NCBI GenBank assembly: GCA_030686995.1
Contig: CM060703.1
Span: 119,766,861 to 119,830,860 of the forward strand
DNA from: Artemisia argyi
Lineage: Eukaryota > Streptophyta > Magnoliopsida > Asterales > Asteraceae
Direction of reading: 5' to 3'
DNA length: 64,000 bases
Shown here: piece by piece, positions 12,250-24,729 of the stretch
Position numbering within the stretch: the first letter of the stretch is position 1
Layout: the number at the start of each line of letters is the position of its first letter
The notes under the pieces: model-generated
Told to the model about the DNA's origin: nothing
Databases searched by the model: none
What the model saw: the letters and a program-made list of their open reading frames with translations, nothing else
Position numbers and translations under genes: made by a program

Positions 12250-14805
12250 TGATGAGTGCTCAAACACTCATCATTTTTACCGTATCTGGACTGCCAAAAC
12301 ATCCAAAAACACCCAGAAACGCATCAAAATACACAAATTATCCCAAAAGTGTGTTTTATATGTTTTAGATGCAAAATGTTTGAAAACAAATGAAAAACGA
12401 ACAAAGTTTGCACAATTGGCAGTTTCAGTCCCCCAAGTTTCAAAATTTGGCAAAACTAGTCCCTGGAAGTTTAAAACGAAAGAAAAGTCAACCCAAGGCA
12501 AATAAAAATCAAAAATTATCAAAATAAGTCCTTGGGTGATAAAGTTTGAGAAAATTACACTTTTACCCCTTAAAATCCAAAATTGACAAGAATGGTCCCT
12601 GGAATTTTGGAAATTGACAGATTCAGTCCCTGGTGGGATAATTTTGAAAGAAAATCACTTTTGGTCCTTGGAAAATCATAAATTGTCATAAATGATCCTT
12701 TGGTGTGAGTTTGAGGAAATTACAACATTGGTCCCTCAAGTTTGGAAATTTGGCAAAAATGGTCCTCGGGAAATTTAAAATGGAAAATTACAATTTTGGT
12801 CCTTTGGATATTTAAGCATGGCAGGTTTAGTCCCTTTGGTGTCTTTTGAAACTTGCCAAAACAGGCCCTCCATTTTCAGTTAATTTACAAATTAAGTCCT
12901 TGTGGTTTTTGCTAAATTAAACTACCTAAACCAACCGGACCTAAACTAACCTAACCCACCAAACAAACTAATCCAACCTTATATCCCCTAGCCCACTCCA
13001 TGGTCTGATCCAGTCACACCCTCCAGGCCCAGTCACCATCTCAGCCCACTCAAAAAGATAACTCACCCCCCGTCCATATTAAACCCTCTTTGTTGACTTC
13101 AGTCAACTCCTCCCTCAACCCTCCACATCATCACCACCCACCTGCTACCAGACAACACCTCCCTCATCATCACCCCTATTATCCTCTATCACACTCTTTC
13201 CCTCCCCCTTGTGCTCCAAAACAAACACTACCTTCCAAAGTTCACTCCCTGGCTTCAACTATCTCAAAGAAACAGACAAGAAAGATGGGCGCCAAAACTC
13301 TTTCAAAGGCTGAGATTGTTTCATTTAATCCAATGGTCCAAGAGAAGAGCTAGGAAGAGTCCAAGACCTCCCAAACCCTAATTTGGAGGTATAAAAAGAG
13401 AAGAGGAGCTGTGGAGAAAGGAGATTAATTTTTAGTTAATTTTATTTTTCTTGTCGAATTTCTTGTAACTTTATGTTTATTGTAATCCTTCTTTCCAGTG
13501 TATTTCTAGCTTAATGCTAGTGTAAACTTTCAAATTTTAAAATAAAAACTCCAATATTTCCTTTTGAACATTCAGTTGCCATAATCTCAGTAAATTTTTA
13601 GTTTAGCTCAAATGATGGTATAAGATGTTGTTTGCTTATTCTCTGACCTTTAGATAACTCAACCACAAGTTTTTATAAAGTGCTCAAGGCATAAAAATAG
13701 TTTTAGTTAGGAATCTAAAAAATTCACAAAAATCAGTAAAAAAAATCAAAAATAAAAAATAAAGAAGAGAAGGAGAAGAAGATGGTGCAGAGCTGGTTCA
13801 TATATTGGATTGGGTATATTAGAGGCTCTGTGGAGAGCTATTAGGTAGTAGTTTATGGTCCTTGTGTCATGTTCTTATCTGGAATGCCCAATGTAAGCCA
13901 TGCTCTTAAAGTTTACTGTTCAATTGATTATCAATTCATCTTCCTGTTTATTTCTAGTTTAGAGTAGCTTAATTATGTTTTGTGATGCCTAGTATGCTAT
14001 TTGTGAAGCTCATAGGTGTTTAGTTCAAGATCTTGTTATTTCACTGTGAGAATAGCTCATCTAGCTTATTCATAGTAGCTCATTAGTAACTGCTTATCTT
14101 TGAGTATTCTCTGCTTATTTCATGACATGATAGCTTATTCTTCACTAATTAGATACTTTTGAAGCTCAACCCACCAATTCCTTTGAAAAAATCCACTCAG
14201 ACCATTTTTATGGGGTGTTTGGCATAAGCTTTTAGACTGTGTTGGAGTTGTTAGTGTAACTTTACTTTTTTTTTACTCATTGTTCTTAATGTCATCTTAA
14301 GTCAAATCCACCTCTTTGTGGTCTGTTTTGAAGAGAATAGTCAAAGTTTCATTTGATCAACCCTCACAGTTAACTGTGAGGGATTTGTGATCCATAATCC
14401 ACCATTTTAGCTCATAAGTTTTAGCATTAGCTTATTTTTAGGTCTCTACTAGCTTATTATAACTTAATTAGTTAGTTAGTAGTGTTAGAAATTCAAAAAA
14501 GTCAAACTGAGTGGTTTAAGTAGAAAAGTCAAAATGCTGTGTAAGTGATTTTGCTCCAACTTAGGAGGGTTGTAACTTGTTTGATTTTAGGTTTTAGGGT
14601 CTGAAATTTGGTGTGCATAATCTCTACCACTTAGTTGATTTTTGAGATTTTATTCAGATTTTTAGAAATTTATTTGGTGGGTCCCACACCCCCTTGAAGT
14701 AGGCTGCAGGGCACAACCCCTACCCTGCACATCAGTTACCTCATCTCACCACCACACTTTGGTGGTCTATTGTGGTTGATCCAGTGGGTCCCACACAGCA
14801 ATAGT
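12250..14805 (+). repeat. 5' LTR, missing its 3' end
   Basis: Begins with a 9-bp stem and 6-nt loop palindrome, followed by about six degenerate ~45-bp repeats of the form 'tttggtccct...ttggca' (12420-12900). A TATA-like TATAAAAAGAG lies at 13389 with a T-rich leader after it. It then continues with CTTATT-rich sequence. Positions 14735-14805 match 15275-15350 in the second LTR, so they are LTR sequence rather than interior. The last ~1.4 kb of a full LTR is missing here. The 87-codon reading at 13090-13353 is not a recognisable protein. Confidence 0.65.
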
Positions 14806-14820
14806 TTAGTGCGGGGGATT
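14806..14820 (+). promoter_or_regulatory. Polypurine tract
   Basis: TTAGTGCGGGGGATT directly precedes the second LTR start. It closely resembles the GTCGGGGGGATTT tract of the 33284-44041 element. Confidence 0.7.
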
Positions 14821-16747
14821 GATGAGTGCTCAAACACTCATCATTTTTGTCTTATATGAACTGCCAAAACATCCAAAAACACCCAATAATGCATCAAAAT
14901 ACTGAAATTATCTCAAAAGTGTGTTTTATATGTTTTAGATGCAAAACGTTTAAAAACAAATGAAAAACGAACAAAGTTTGCACAATTGGCAGTTTCAGTC
15001 CCCCAAGTTTCTAAATTTGTCAAAAATAGTCCCTACGTATTCATTTTGAAAGAAAAGTCAACCCAAGGTTTTTAAAAGTCAAAAATTATCAAAAACGTTC
15101 TTTGGGTGAAAACTTTGAGAAAATTACGTGTTTGGTCCCTTAAGTTTCAAAGTTGGCAAAACAAGTCCTCGGGTATTTTAAAAATGGAATTTAACATATA
15201 TTACCCCTGTACTATTCATAATTGACAATATAAATCCTTTGAAACTAATTTGGAAACTTGGCAGATTTACCTCATCTGTTACCTCATCTCACCACCACAC
15301 TTTGGTGGTCTATTGTGGTTGATCCAGTGGGTCCCACACAGCAATAGTTGGTTCTCCCAACCCCCCTCCTACCCAGGAGTGTTTGTGAACCTTTTATTTG
15401 AACCCTAGGCCTGTGGACCCCATCTGATTTGGTCCCTTAAGCTTGTCCCTTAAACTGCCTCAGTCCCATTTTGTCAAGTGCTTATTTGAAGCTTTTTGGC
15501 TTATTCAGGTTCATTTGTTGCTTATTAAGTGCTGAATATTGTTCATTATACTCAGTAGAACCAAGTTTAATCAGTGTGGACCCCACACCTCACCATTTGA
15601 GCCAAAAACACTCCACAGTCAACAAAAGTCAACTGTGGGTGTGATAAGCATTTCAATTGCTTATTCCATGGGTTAAAACAAAAGTGTTTTTGTTAAAGTT
15701 AATTGTTTTTATCTTATTATCAGTTTAGAAAAAGAAAAAATCCAAAAAAAACCACTTTTAAGAATAGTGATAGCTTCTATTTAATAGGATTTATCTATTT
15801 ATTTTTCTTTTTAATTAATTTCTAAGTAATATATCACTTTTATATTTTTAGAAATTATATTTTAGGTTAAAATAATTTTACAAATTTTTCCAGATTTTTA
15901 TTTTGTCTTTTAGTGGTATTTCTAATTAATTTTAGTTTAATTTAGTTTTAATTAATATTAATCAATTAAATAGCATAATTAGATTTTATATAGTATAACC
16001 TAGTTTTTATAATTTTTATAGCTTCTATTTTAGTTAAAACATTTTTATAAATTTTTCTAGAATTTTTACTGTTCATTTAATAGTTTTCATAATTTAAATA
16101 GTTTAATTAGATATTAATTAATAAATAGAATAATAATTAGTTAACTAGTTTAAAAATTCATAAAATTAACTTTTTATAATTTTTTAGGATTCCTGTAGTG
16201 GTTAATTAGATTTATAAAAAATTTCTCAATTTTCTAAGTCTTTTTAGTATTTTTAATAATTCTAATTAGTTTAATTAGTATTAAATAGATAATTAGTAAT
16301 TAATTAATAATAAATAATTAAATAGTGTAAAAATAATTTTTATTTTTCTTAAAATTTTCTTTAATTATTAGGATTGTAAAAATATCAATTTTACACTTTT
16401 AACCCTTCCCGTCCTTCAGTTGTACTTTTTGTTTTGTGTGTCAGTATACGTTTTTTAATTAAAACGTACGTTTTTAGTTTTTAGCTCAAATCTCCGTACT
16501 CCAAAGTCCCGTAACCATTCACGTAGCTTTCCTAAGCTATTTTTGTTAATAATTTCCAAATAATTCCTATCACAAACCCTTTTCTGTGAATAACACCCGA
16601 TTACGAATACGCTAAAGTTACATTTCACACCTCAACGGGATTTAACGACCCGGTGATACATTATATTACCCGGAGCATTGATCTAGGCTATTTGACTTAG
16701 TTGACCATTCTGTGGTTAATTTAAGTTAGGTGGTTCGGGCTCAATCA
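14821..16747 (+). repeat. 3' LTR with an internal deletion
   Basis: Its first ~450 bp match 12250-12700. It then jumps to sequence equivalent to 14735 in the first LTR, a deletion of about 2 kb that removed the TATA-like region. The rest, up to ...TCAATCA at 16747, is present only in this copy. 15700-16380 is extremely AT-rich. Combining the two copies, a complete LTR would be about 3.9-4.0 kb. Confidence 0.65.
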
Positions 16748-16752
16748 CCCTC

Positions 16753-18611
16753 CATAGAGTGGAATCCAGCTTCGGTCCTTGAAGCACAATCTCCCATCTG
16801 ATTTCTTCACGAAACCATTCTCACTCTCTGGCATACCATAGATCTTCTCCTTTGGCCGGTTTTCTTCTTTGAGGGCTTCAACATGAGCTTCCAGGATTTT
16901 CGATGGTAAGGGCGACCTAATTGTCATCCCCAAAGATTGGACTCTAAGGGGTCTAATTCGCTCCTTTCGACTTAAGGCATCTGCTACGACATTTGCCTTT
17001 CCGAGGTGATAGCGAATCTCATAATTGTAGTCACTAAGTAACTCCAACCATCAGCGTTGTCTCATGTTCAATTCCTTCTGATCTAGATTATGCTGGAGAC
17101 TCTTGTGATCTGTATACACCATGCACTTGGTGCCATACAAGTAATGCCTCCACATTTTAAGAGCAAATACTACCGCTCCTAGTTCAAGATCATGGGTGGT
17201 GTAATTCTTCTCATGAGTTTTGAGCTGTCGGGAAGCGTACACGAAAACTTTACTCCTTTGCATCAATACGGCGCCTAATCCCTGGTACGATGCATCATAG
17301 TATACTACAAAATCTTCACTTCCTTCAGGTAGTGCTAAGATTGGAGCTTCACAAATTTTTTGTTTCAAGAGTTGGAATGACGACTCTTGCTTTTCTCCCC
17401 AGTCAAACTTCTTCTTCTTTTGAGTCAATTCTGTCAAAGGTTTGGCGATCTTCGAGAAACCTTCGATAAATCTCTGGTAGTATCTAGAAAGACCTAAGAA
17501 TTGACGGATCTCCGTAGGACTTGTAGGAGATGCCCAATTCCTAACCGCTTCAACCTTTGCGGGGTCTACATGAATACCTCTACTGTCGATCACGTGTCCC
17601 AAAAGTTGTACTTTCTCAATCCAAAAATCACACATGGAAAATTTTGCATACAACTTCTCCTCTTTGAGCAACTCCAGGAGGGTATTTAAGTGTTTCTCGT
17701 GCTCTTCTTTGCTTCGGGAGTAAATGAGGATATCATCAATGCATAAAATTACAAACTTGTCCAAGTAGGGTTTGCACACTCGGTTCATTAGGTCTATAAA
17801 CACAGCTGGTGCATTAGTTAAACCGAAGGGCATTACTTGGAATTCGTAGTGACCATATCGTGTTCTGAAAGCTGTCTTAGGGATGTCTTCCTCCCTAACT
17901 CTCAGTTGATGATAGCCTGACCTTAGGTCAATCTTCGAGTAAACGCTCGATCCTTGTAGCTGGTCAAACAAGTCGTCGATTCCGGGGAATGGATATCGAT
18001 TCTTCACGGTAAGTTTATTCAATCACGGTAGTCAATGCACATCCGAAAAGATCCATCTTTCTTCTTAACGAATAACACCGGAGCTCCCCAAGGTGAAGAA
18101 CTTGGGCGAACAAATCCTTTCTCCGACAATTCTCGTAATTGTTCAGATAACTCTTCCATTTCCGATGGCGCCAACCTATATGGTGCTCTCGCCACTGGCG
18201 CGGCTCCTGGTACTAAGTCAATCTGAAATTCCACTTGGTGAACTGGTGGGAGGCCAGGCAACTCCTCAGGAAATACCTCAAGAAAGTCCCTTACTACCGG
18301 CACATCTTCAGGATGTTTTTCTTCCGACTTCTTTTCTGTCACCTGTGCCAAAAAGGCGTGACATCCTCTATCGATATACTTTACCGTCTTGAGGAATGAT
18401 ATGATGCTGAGGCGAGTCTTACTATGTTCGCCACGAACGATTAGGATGTTACCTTGAAATGGAATGTGAACGGCCTTCTCATCACAAATGATCCTAGCAT
18501 GGTTCTTGGATAACCAATCCATGCCGATAACGACGTCGAAACTACTAAGCTTAACAGGCTTAAGGTCGATTTCGAAGGGTTGGTCAAGTAAGAGTAAGGT
18601 ACAACCTCAGA
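16753..18611 (-). pseudogene. Chromovirus reverse transcriptase / RNase H (broken)
   Basis: The central pol region. 18019-18522 holds the protease-RT linker and the start of RT ([18 protein letters not shown], then [15 protein letters not shown] and MCIDYR). 17051-18022 holds the RT palm ([23 protein letters not shown], then CIDDILIYS, where FIDD is usual) and RNase H ([41 protein letters not shown]). 16753-17047 holds the end of RNase H (GKANVVADALSRKER) and the linker to integrase. A 1-bp loss near 18019 shifts the frame between two adjacent RT motifs. A TGA in a CGA-type codon at about 17048 splits the RNase H reading. The catalytic DD pair survives, but the protein cannot be made whole. 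Confidence 0.9.
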
Positions 18612-19997
18612 CTATGGTGTTAGTGCTCTCTTAAGCTCCCCGTTGGCTAATTCGATTTCATAAATGGTGTCTAACTTGGTTGGGGTGCGGTTAAGTGGAG
18701 ATGCAAAGGCAATGGAAACAAAACTTCTATCGGCTTCAGAATCGAATAAAACTTTAGCGAGATGGTTGTTAAGTGGAAACGTACCCGTGACTATGTCGGG
18801 GCCTTGCTTGTCATTCCCCTCTCCCATTACATAAACTCGTCCATGAGCATTGTTGTTCTGGTTGGCAGTCTGTTTCGGACACCGGTTCTTGTAGTACCCC
18901 TTCTCACCACATCCATGGCACACCATGACCACTGGTTGTAAGTTGGCGCCTGTGGCCTTAGAGTCTCGAGTCTGGTGCCCGGTCCTTTGGCATTTCCCAC
19001 ACTTAACGTAACAGGGTCCATTGTGATGTAGTTTGCATCGGTTACACATAGGAGCGAGTCCAGCATAGCCTCTAGCTCCAGTGAGTGCGGCAACGTAAAC
19101 CCTGACGGCTTCCTGCCGGCGATTCTGTTGGTTGTGGTGATGGTTTTGGTTTTGCTGATAATTCTGATTGTTGTTGCGGTTGTAGTTATTGTTGTTATTG
19201 TTGTTATGGGGAGAGTGGTTGTTGTGGGAGTTGTGGTTGTTTCTTCGGTCATCAAATTTTCGTTTATGATTGTTGTTGCCATGGGTCTGTCCGTGCTTGA
19301 TCTCTCTTTCCAATAATATCTGAGCAATTTCCATAGCCTCTTCTAGTGTCTGAGATTTGGATGCAGTGACATCCCCTTTTATGCTCCTAGGCAGACCTTC
19401 CACATACTTTTCCAGTGTTTTCTCAAGGTCTAGCACCTTGGTTGGGCATAGCACAGCTAGTTCCTGAAACCTTCGATCATAAGTATTTATATCAACCCCT
19501 TTTACCACTAAGCAATCAAACTCATCTTCCAGTTTCCTAATCTCGGTGCGGGTGCAGTATTTCCTTAGCATCTTTTGCTTGAAGTCAGCCCAAGTGATCT
19601 GGTAGGCTTCCTCTATGCCCATGTTCTGTGCTGTAGTGTTCCACCAGGACAAGGCATCTTCTAGTAGCGTACCAGTAGCAAACGAGACCTTGTAGGCATT
19701 AGAGCATCCGCTCCTGAATACTGTTTCAGAGCGCTCAAACCAACGAGCGAGTTCAGATACTCCTTCAGTCCCCTTAAAGTAAGTAGGTTTGCAAGCCATA
19801 AAATCCTTGTAAGTGCACTTTCGTGTCCCAAATGTCTCGCCCTAGCCATTTGGCCTGTTTGTGCTGCTGAAACGTGCCATAGCTGCCGCTTGCTCTCCTA
19901 CTGCGGCCTCAATACTGTCAGCAATCAACTTTTGAATAGCAGCTGGAGTCATAGGGGTTATAGGGGTTGTTGTTGTTGCCTTCTTACGAGGAGCCAT
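18612..19997 (-). pseudogene. Chromovirus Gag and protease (broken)
   Basis: Gag is the capsid/nucleocapsid protein of the element. The likely start is the ATG at 19995-19997 (MAPRKKA...). A TAG at 19842-19844 interrupts it, after which the capsid region ([33 protein letters not shown]) reads on to 18612. An Asn/His-rich linker precedes two CCHC-like knuckles. Both are damaged: in one the last Cys is Ser ([14 protein letters not shown]) and in the other the His is Tyr ([14 protein letters not shown]). The protease active site reads FDSEADRSF, where the usual D-S/T-G has lost its Gly. The frame is lost at 18612, before the pol linker. Opposite-strand readings here are shadows of the Asn repeats. 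Confidence 0.88.
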
Positions 19998-20417
19998 CCT
20001 TCTAAAAAGAAAGTCACAATACACACTTGAGAATATTGTTACCAAGATCAACACAATATAGTGAATCATTACAATCAAACCCATAACAGTCGAGGTTATT
20101 ACATAAGGCTATTCAATCATACAATGAGTACATCATCACCAACACAACCATATCAATCATAATAATTATCACGACATGCTTGAAAAAATTTCATAACATA
20201 CATGACATTCATAATGAGTCTCAACATGGTGGTACATGAGGGTATCATAACATAAGATCAAATACTAGAACAACATAAATCAATATCCATACAATACAAT
20301 CATAACCAACACGAGGTTTTAATAATCTGGTACATTGTTCAAAATAACAAGATACAACATTATTAATGCCGCACAGGGCAAGTCAGATGTCTCTACATGT
20401 AGTGATATGTCACAGAT

Positions 20418-21788
20418 CTACGGGGCTCCAGATGCGCCTCCTAACCTCCTCTCCAAGTCCCGAATAATCCGAATCATCCCTAGCATCTCTACATCTTTTG
20501 CTCTCTCTCGGGCTCGCACCTCCTCAAGGGATGCTCTGAGTGCATGAACCGTAGCAGTAGTGGCAGCTAGCTCCTCAGCCTGACGCTCCAACATCTGCTG
20601 CGTAATCACTGAAATCTCTCTTTGATCCTGCATCTCATGGCTCTGGGCATCTAGTCTGTGGCCCATCTCAGCAACTATATCCATAGTCTCCTCCAACTCG
20701 GTGCCCAACATCTGAAACACCTACTCCAAAGCCACCCTGTGAACTACGAGGTTAGTCACCTCCTCCTCCATGTTCTCTACCCGCTCAAGAGAAATCTCCT
20801 CCACGACACCCACGATATCATCAATCTGATCCTCGTGTCTGACCAGTCTGGCTGCTAGTAATGGAACAGTATGATGCACCGGCTCTCCGGTGACTGGTAG
20901 CACGGGTGTAGAACTCTCCCCAAGCTCTGATGCTCTCGGAGATCCCTCTAATAATCTTCAGCGACGAATAGCCTCTAGCAGATATGACCAACTCTGGGCA
21001 TCATCCCCCTCATAGGTATCAGGTGAGGGAACAGTCTCAGTGGCAGTAGCTGGGGGTGTAGGAACAGGGGATGAAGTGGGAGGTGGTATGGGCACAGTTG
21101 TAGTCTGAGAGTAAAACACAGTAGGTTGTGGCATAGGTGGCAAAGTCTTAGTGGTGAAGGTAGGTAGCATGTAAGGATGAGGCGGGGGTAAAGGAGATGT
21201 CGATAAAGCTCGTGGTGATGGTAAGGATGGTGGTGATGGTGAAAGAGGTAGGGGTGGTCTATAACAGCAGGTGGAGCACGTGCTCTCTTACGAGCAGTGA
21301 AACCGTAGGTAGGTCCATTTGGATGGTACTTGAACCATTTTCCAAAAGGCTCAAGGACACGCACACGCTTGCACCAGCGAGCCGGGGCAGGCGGTGGTGG
21401 GGGCGGAGTGGATGCAGCAGTATCTGAGTCGGATTGACTCACTGACAGCATTTGATCCAGAATGATGACTAGGAAGTGGGGTGGGGCAATCATCAGCTGC
21501 CAAGAACTGCTGAGACTGAAGGTACTGGTCATGGAGGTACTGATCATAGGTCATGGGTCCAATGAGGGGACGGTAAAGTGGTCCATCAGCAAATGAGTCA
21601 CAAGGTGTTGGAGCGTCTTCACCCTCCTCGAAGGGCTCCGTCTCTCCGGAAGCTTTCCCGGATGGGATATCAGAGGGGACAGCGGGGGAAACAGGTAGGG
21701 TAACATCGGATAGGATGATGGTAGGGATATGGGGTGATGCCAGGGGTGCGTCGTCACTGTCAGACAAGATAATGACCGGGGGTGACAT
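20418..21788 (-). pseudogene. Extra ORF upstream of gag (broken)
   Basis: Lies between the PBS and gag on the coding strand. The likely start is the ATG at 21786-21788, with an N-terminus rich in acidic and Ser/Pro residues (MSPPVIILSDSDD). GPLYRPLIGPMTYDQYL follows, then a Pro-rich part in other frames (MLPTFTTKTLPPMPQP, 20958-21170). The C-terminal half is predicted coiled coil (20418-20903: ETMDIVAEMGHRLDAQSHEM, LRASLEEVRARERAKDVEML). It is split by two or three frameshifts. I recall similar extra ORFs in Tekay-type elements of composites, without a known function. A structural or assembly role is only a guess from the coiled coil. Confidence 0.65.
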
Positions 21789-22050
21789 GGTACTGTAACA
21801 TCCCAAAAATAAAATAAGGTAAAATAAGCCCAAAAATAAAATAAGGTAAAATGAGCCTTTTAGTATAAATAATGTTAAGCATTTACTAGTCATGATGTTT
21901 ATAACTTATGCATCATCTGCTAAGAAAATCTCTATGCATGATATTTGTAAAGTGTGGGCACGGAGGGCACAAGGTAGTAAGATGTAAAATAGTTTATTTT
22001 AAAATGTGGTTATAGTCCAGTGTTTTGAAAATACACTTGGTTCTCTATAA

Positions 22051-22067
22051 CCATGGCTGTGATGCCA
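22051..22067 (-). promoter_or_regulatory. Primer-binding site of the chromovirus
   Basis: The minus strand reads TGGCATCACAGCCATGG four bases after the 5' LTR. It is like the initiator-Met PBS TGGTATCAGAGCCATGG with two substitutions, in keeping with the age of the element. Confidence 0.75.
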
Positions 22068-22070
22068 ATC

Positions 22071-23365
22071 TGTAACACCCCGAAAATCGAACTGAAACAG
22101 CGGAAGACTAAACGGGGTATTACTTCATAGATACATTGCCATAATCATAGAAAACGACAAAAAAGAGTCGTTTTGAGAAAATTTGTTATCATTCATCAAC
22201 ATAAAATCAGAGTAGCCACAACGGGTTTAATGAGTTTAGAAATACATAATGAAAATGTCTTGAATAAAAGTGAATGATAACATTTTTTTAAGTGAAGTCC
22301 AAAAGGGTGCCCTGATCCACTCCGTGCCATAGATGCTATTTAGTTACCTTAGATAAAACATGCTAAAAGGGTCAACACAAAGGTTGAGTGAATCCACAGT
22401 GTTTAAGTTGTAATAGTTTGAACACAAGCCAAATAGTTGTAAAACAGTAACATCGTAACATAAGATACTGCACTAAGCCTCATGACATGCAAACCTTAAC
22501 ACTGTTATGCTGCCATAAGAGATATATAAAATCTTATGGGATAAAAGCCTACACATAATAATATGATGCATGCAATAGGGCCCTCAGGTAATTAGGAGTT
22601 TTCCAGTTCCTAAGTTATTCGAATATAGTGCATTCGGTTACCATCCTAGGATAACTTCAAATGGGGCGTCAACTGCCAATAGATCTATTCACTATATTCG
22701 CGTTCACTCGCAAATGATTAATGGTTCATGATATGAGGGACTTTTGGCAAAAGCGGTAACTTAGGAAATATCAATCAGGATAGCATACAGAAAAATACTT
22801 GTGTTCAGATTTATAGCATGTATCTCCCCATGGGATTTCAAAACATCGTAAAAAGTGGGGCTATGAACTCACCTCAGAAATAGTAGCAGGAATGTAATAG
22901 AGTTAAATGGTAAGTGGTAGCTCCGATGCGTGACCTAGATTAGTATGGCATAATTTAGTTCGCAGTTCTAGTTTGAGAGTCGATGAACGTAACTAAGTTT
23001 AAAAGTTTTCAAAACGTTTTTGTTATTGTTGCTTGTGTGGCAGCACTTAAGTTTAGAAATAGTTTACGAAATGTTTGGGTGTAATAGCCCTTGGAAGTGT
23101 ATAGTATGTATAAAATATCAAAATGTTAAGACGAATAAGTTCTTGGTTCCACAATACCGAAGGAACGAAGTGCGGAAAGTAATCAATATTAGGCATCGTC
23201 AGAAAAACGAGGATAGTGTTGTTAAAAGTTTGTATGAATATATCCAAAGGTTATAAGTAATTATATGTAAATCTTAGTTTATAAAAAAAAATGTGTAAGT
23301 AAATGTCATTAAGTAAAAGTTTTATTTAAAGTATTTGTATTTGAAGTAAGATAAGGTTAAAGAGT

Positions 23366-23448
<83 letters not shown>

Positions 23449-24309
23449 CTCAAATTAGTTTGTACATGTCACGATTTCTGTAAGCTATTGTTATGTTTTA
23501 TGAGTTTAGTTTATAAGTCAAAGTTCATTTAAACTTTTGAAATCTTTTGGTTTTTAGTTATAAGTCTTGTCTTAAAATTTATGTCTTAAAGTTTATATTT
23601 ATATAGCTAGTTATGTAGATTTACTAAGTCGAAAAGTATATACATTCAATTTAGGTTTAGACAGGTTTGTCTAATTGTGTTTTAAGTAAGCTGGAATTTA
23701 TAACTTCTCAAGTTATAACTAAGTATAGATTTTGTAGTTTGCGTAGTATGGGTTTCCTTTTTGACGAGGCGAGACGAGACGAAAAGAAGTCGAGGCACGA
23801 CTCGAGTCGACATGAAAACTAGACGTGATCATATCGGCCTTCGCGAAACAAATATGCCCCAGTGGGCTGACAGAATCGAGCAGACAGTTGGTTAATTGGG
23901 CTTCGGCCCCAACATCAACATAATATTTTTAACACAATTGCACACTCATTTAATGGATTGGGCTTAAGGCCAGTTAATAAAACGAACCAGCGTACCCTTT
24001 GAGTTGTTTGAAAACACAACCACACTTTTTCTAAACTTGGAACACGCAATACTACTTCTGCTTTTGAAATCATTCATCAGTGTTACATTCGACACCATAA
24101 CAAGCTGTAACCATTTTCCCACTTTGGGTTAGTTTCAAATGACGCAAAAATTCCATTTCAATGACTCGACATACACACAAGCTTTAACCAAAATTTTATG
24201 ACTCAATGCTAAACCATATTCCAACATCAAAAGTAATAGGTTCATCCTTTATACAACACTTAACACTTAAGTTTAGAAAAATGTTTCATTTAGGCAGGTT
24301 TAACACTTC
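22071..24309 (-). repeat. 5' LTR of the chromovirus, left portion
   Basis: Starts TGTAACACCCCGAAAA at 22071 (the LTR end on the coding strand) and contains a (TA)n run at 23370-23445. It matches 942-1806 from 23445 onward. The CACTA transposon interrupts it at 24310. The small readings at 23020-23256 have no counterpart that I recognise. Confidence 0.88.
23370..23445. repeat. (TA)n microsatellite
   Basis: Homologous to the TA run at 870-941 in the other LTR. Confidence 0.92.
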
Positions 24310-24324
24310 CACTAGTACAAAAAC
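24310..24324 (+). repeat. Left terminal inverted repeat of the CACTA element
   Basis: CACTAGTACAAAAAC, inverted with one mismatch at 50526-50540. The five terminal bases give the superfamily its name. Confidence 0.93.
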
Positions 24325-24729
24325 GACCTATGGTCTCACATGGTCGATTTGGAACAGCCACACATTCAAATATTTGGGTAGCTGAAGGTAGGTAAATTGA
24401 TAGCATTTACGAATTAGTCACACATGAGCATTTCAAATGTGTGACCATAAGACCTCTATTGCCACACAATCGACCCTTATGTGACTAAATGTAACTGGTG
24501 ATTTTGTTCCAGATCATTTAGTCACATATGCATTTGGAACGTGTGACAAATACAAGTAACCTTGATGCCATATATGGTCACACAAAACTTATAGTCACAT
24601 TTGCTTCTAATAGTATGACCAAATACCATATACGGTCACACAAAACAGTTTGTCACACATTATTTAAGTGTAGCCAAAATCCAGTACATATAGTCACACT
24701 AAACAGTTTGTCACACATTATTTAAGTGT
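24325..24729 (+). repeat. Left subterminal region with short GTCACAC motifs
   Basis: Many copies of GTCACAC and GTGTGAC in both orientations, including a ~66-bp unit present twice (around 24615-24735, TTTGTCACACATTATTTAAG). In En/Spm-type elements such motifs bind the element's own transposase accessory protein. Confidence 0.7.

Larger units (their letters stand above)
12250..16747 (+). mobile_element. Rearranged non-autonomous LTR element splitting pol
   Basis: Inserted in the pol gene with a 5-bp duplication CCCTC (12245-12249 and 16748-16752). Removing it with one copy of the duplication restores the pol reading frame between the RNase H linker and the integrase zinc finger. Two LTR starts are visible (12250 and 14821, both TGATGAGTG, 6 nt, CACTCATCA). 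A purine tract GTGCGGGGGATT lies before the second, so it runs on the plus strand. Almost the whole interior is gone. The first LTR lacks its end and the second lacks its middle. No protein gene is present. The LTR start and PPT resemble those of the 33284-44041 element, which suggests a related family. Confidence 0.82.

Noticed and set aside
13090..13353. His/Pro-rich 87-codon protein
   Set aside because: It lies in the U3 part of an LTR upstream of a TATA-like box and has no counterpart in the second LTR copy.
19128..19316. Hydrophobic Val/Ile-rich small protein on the plus strand
   Set aside because: It is the antisense reading of the Asn-codon repeats in the gag linker.
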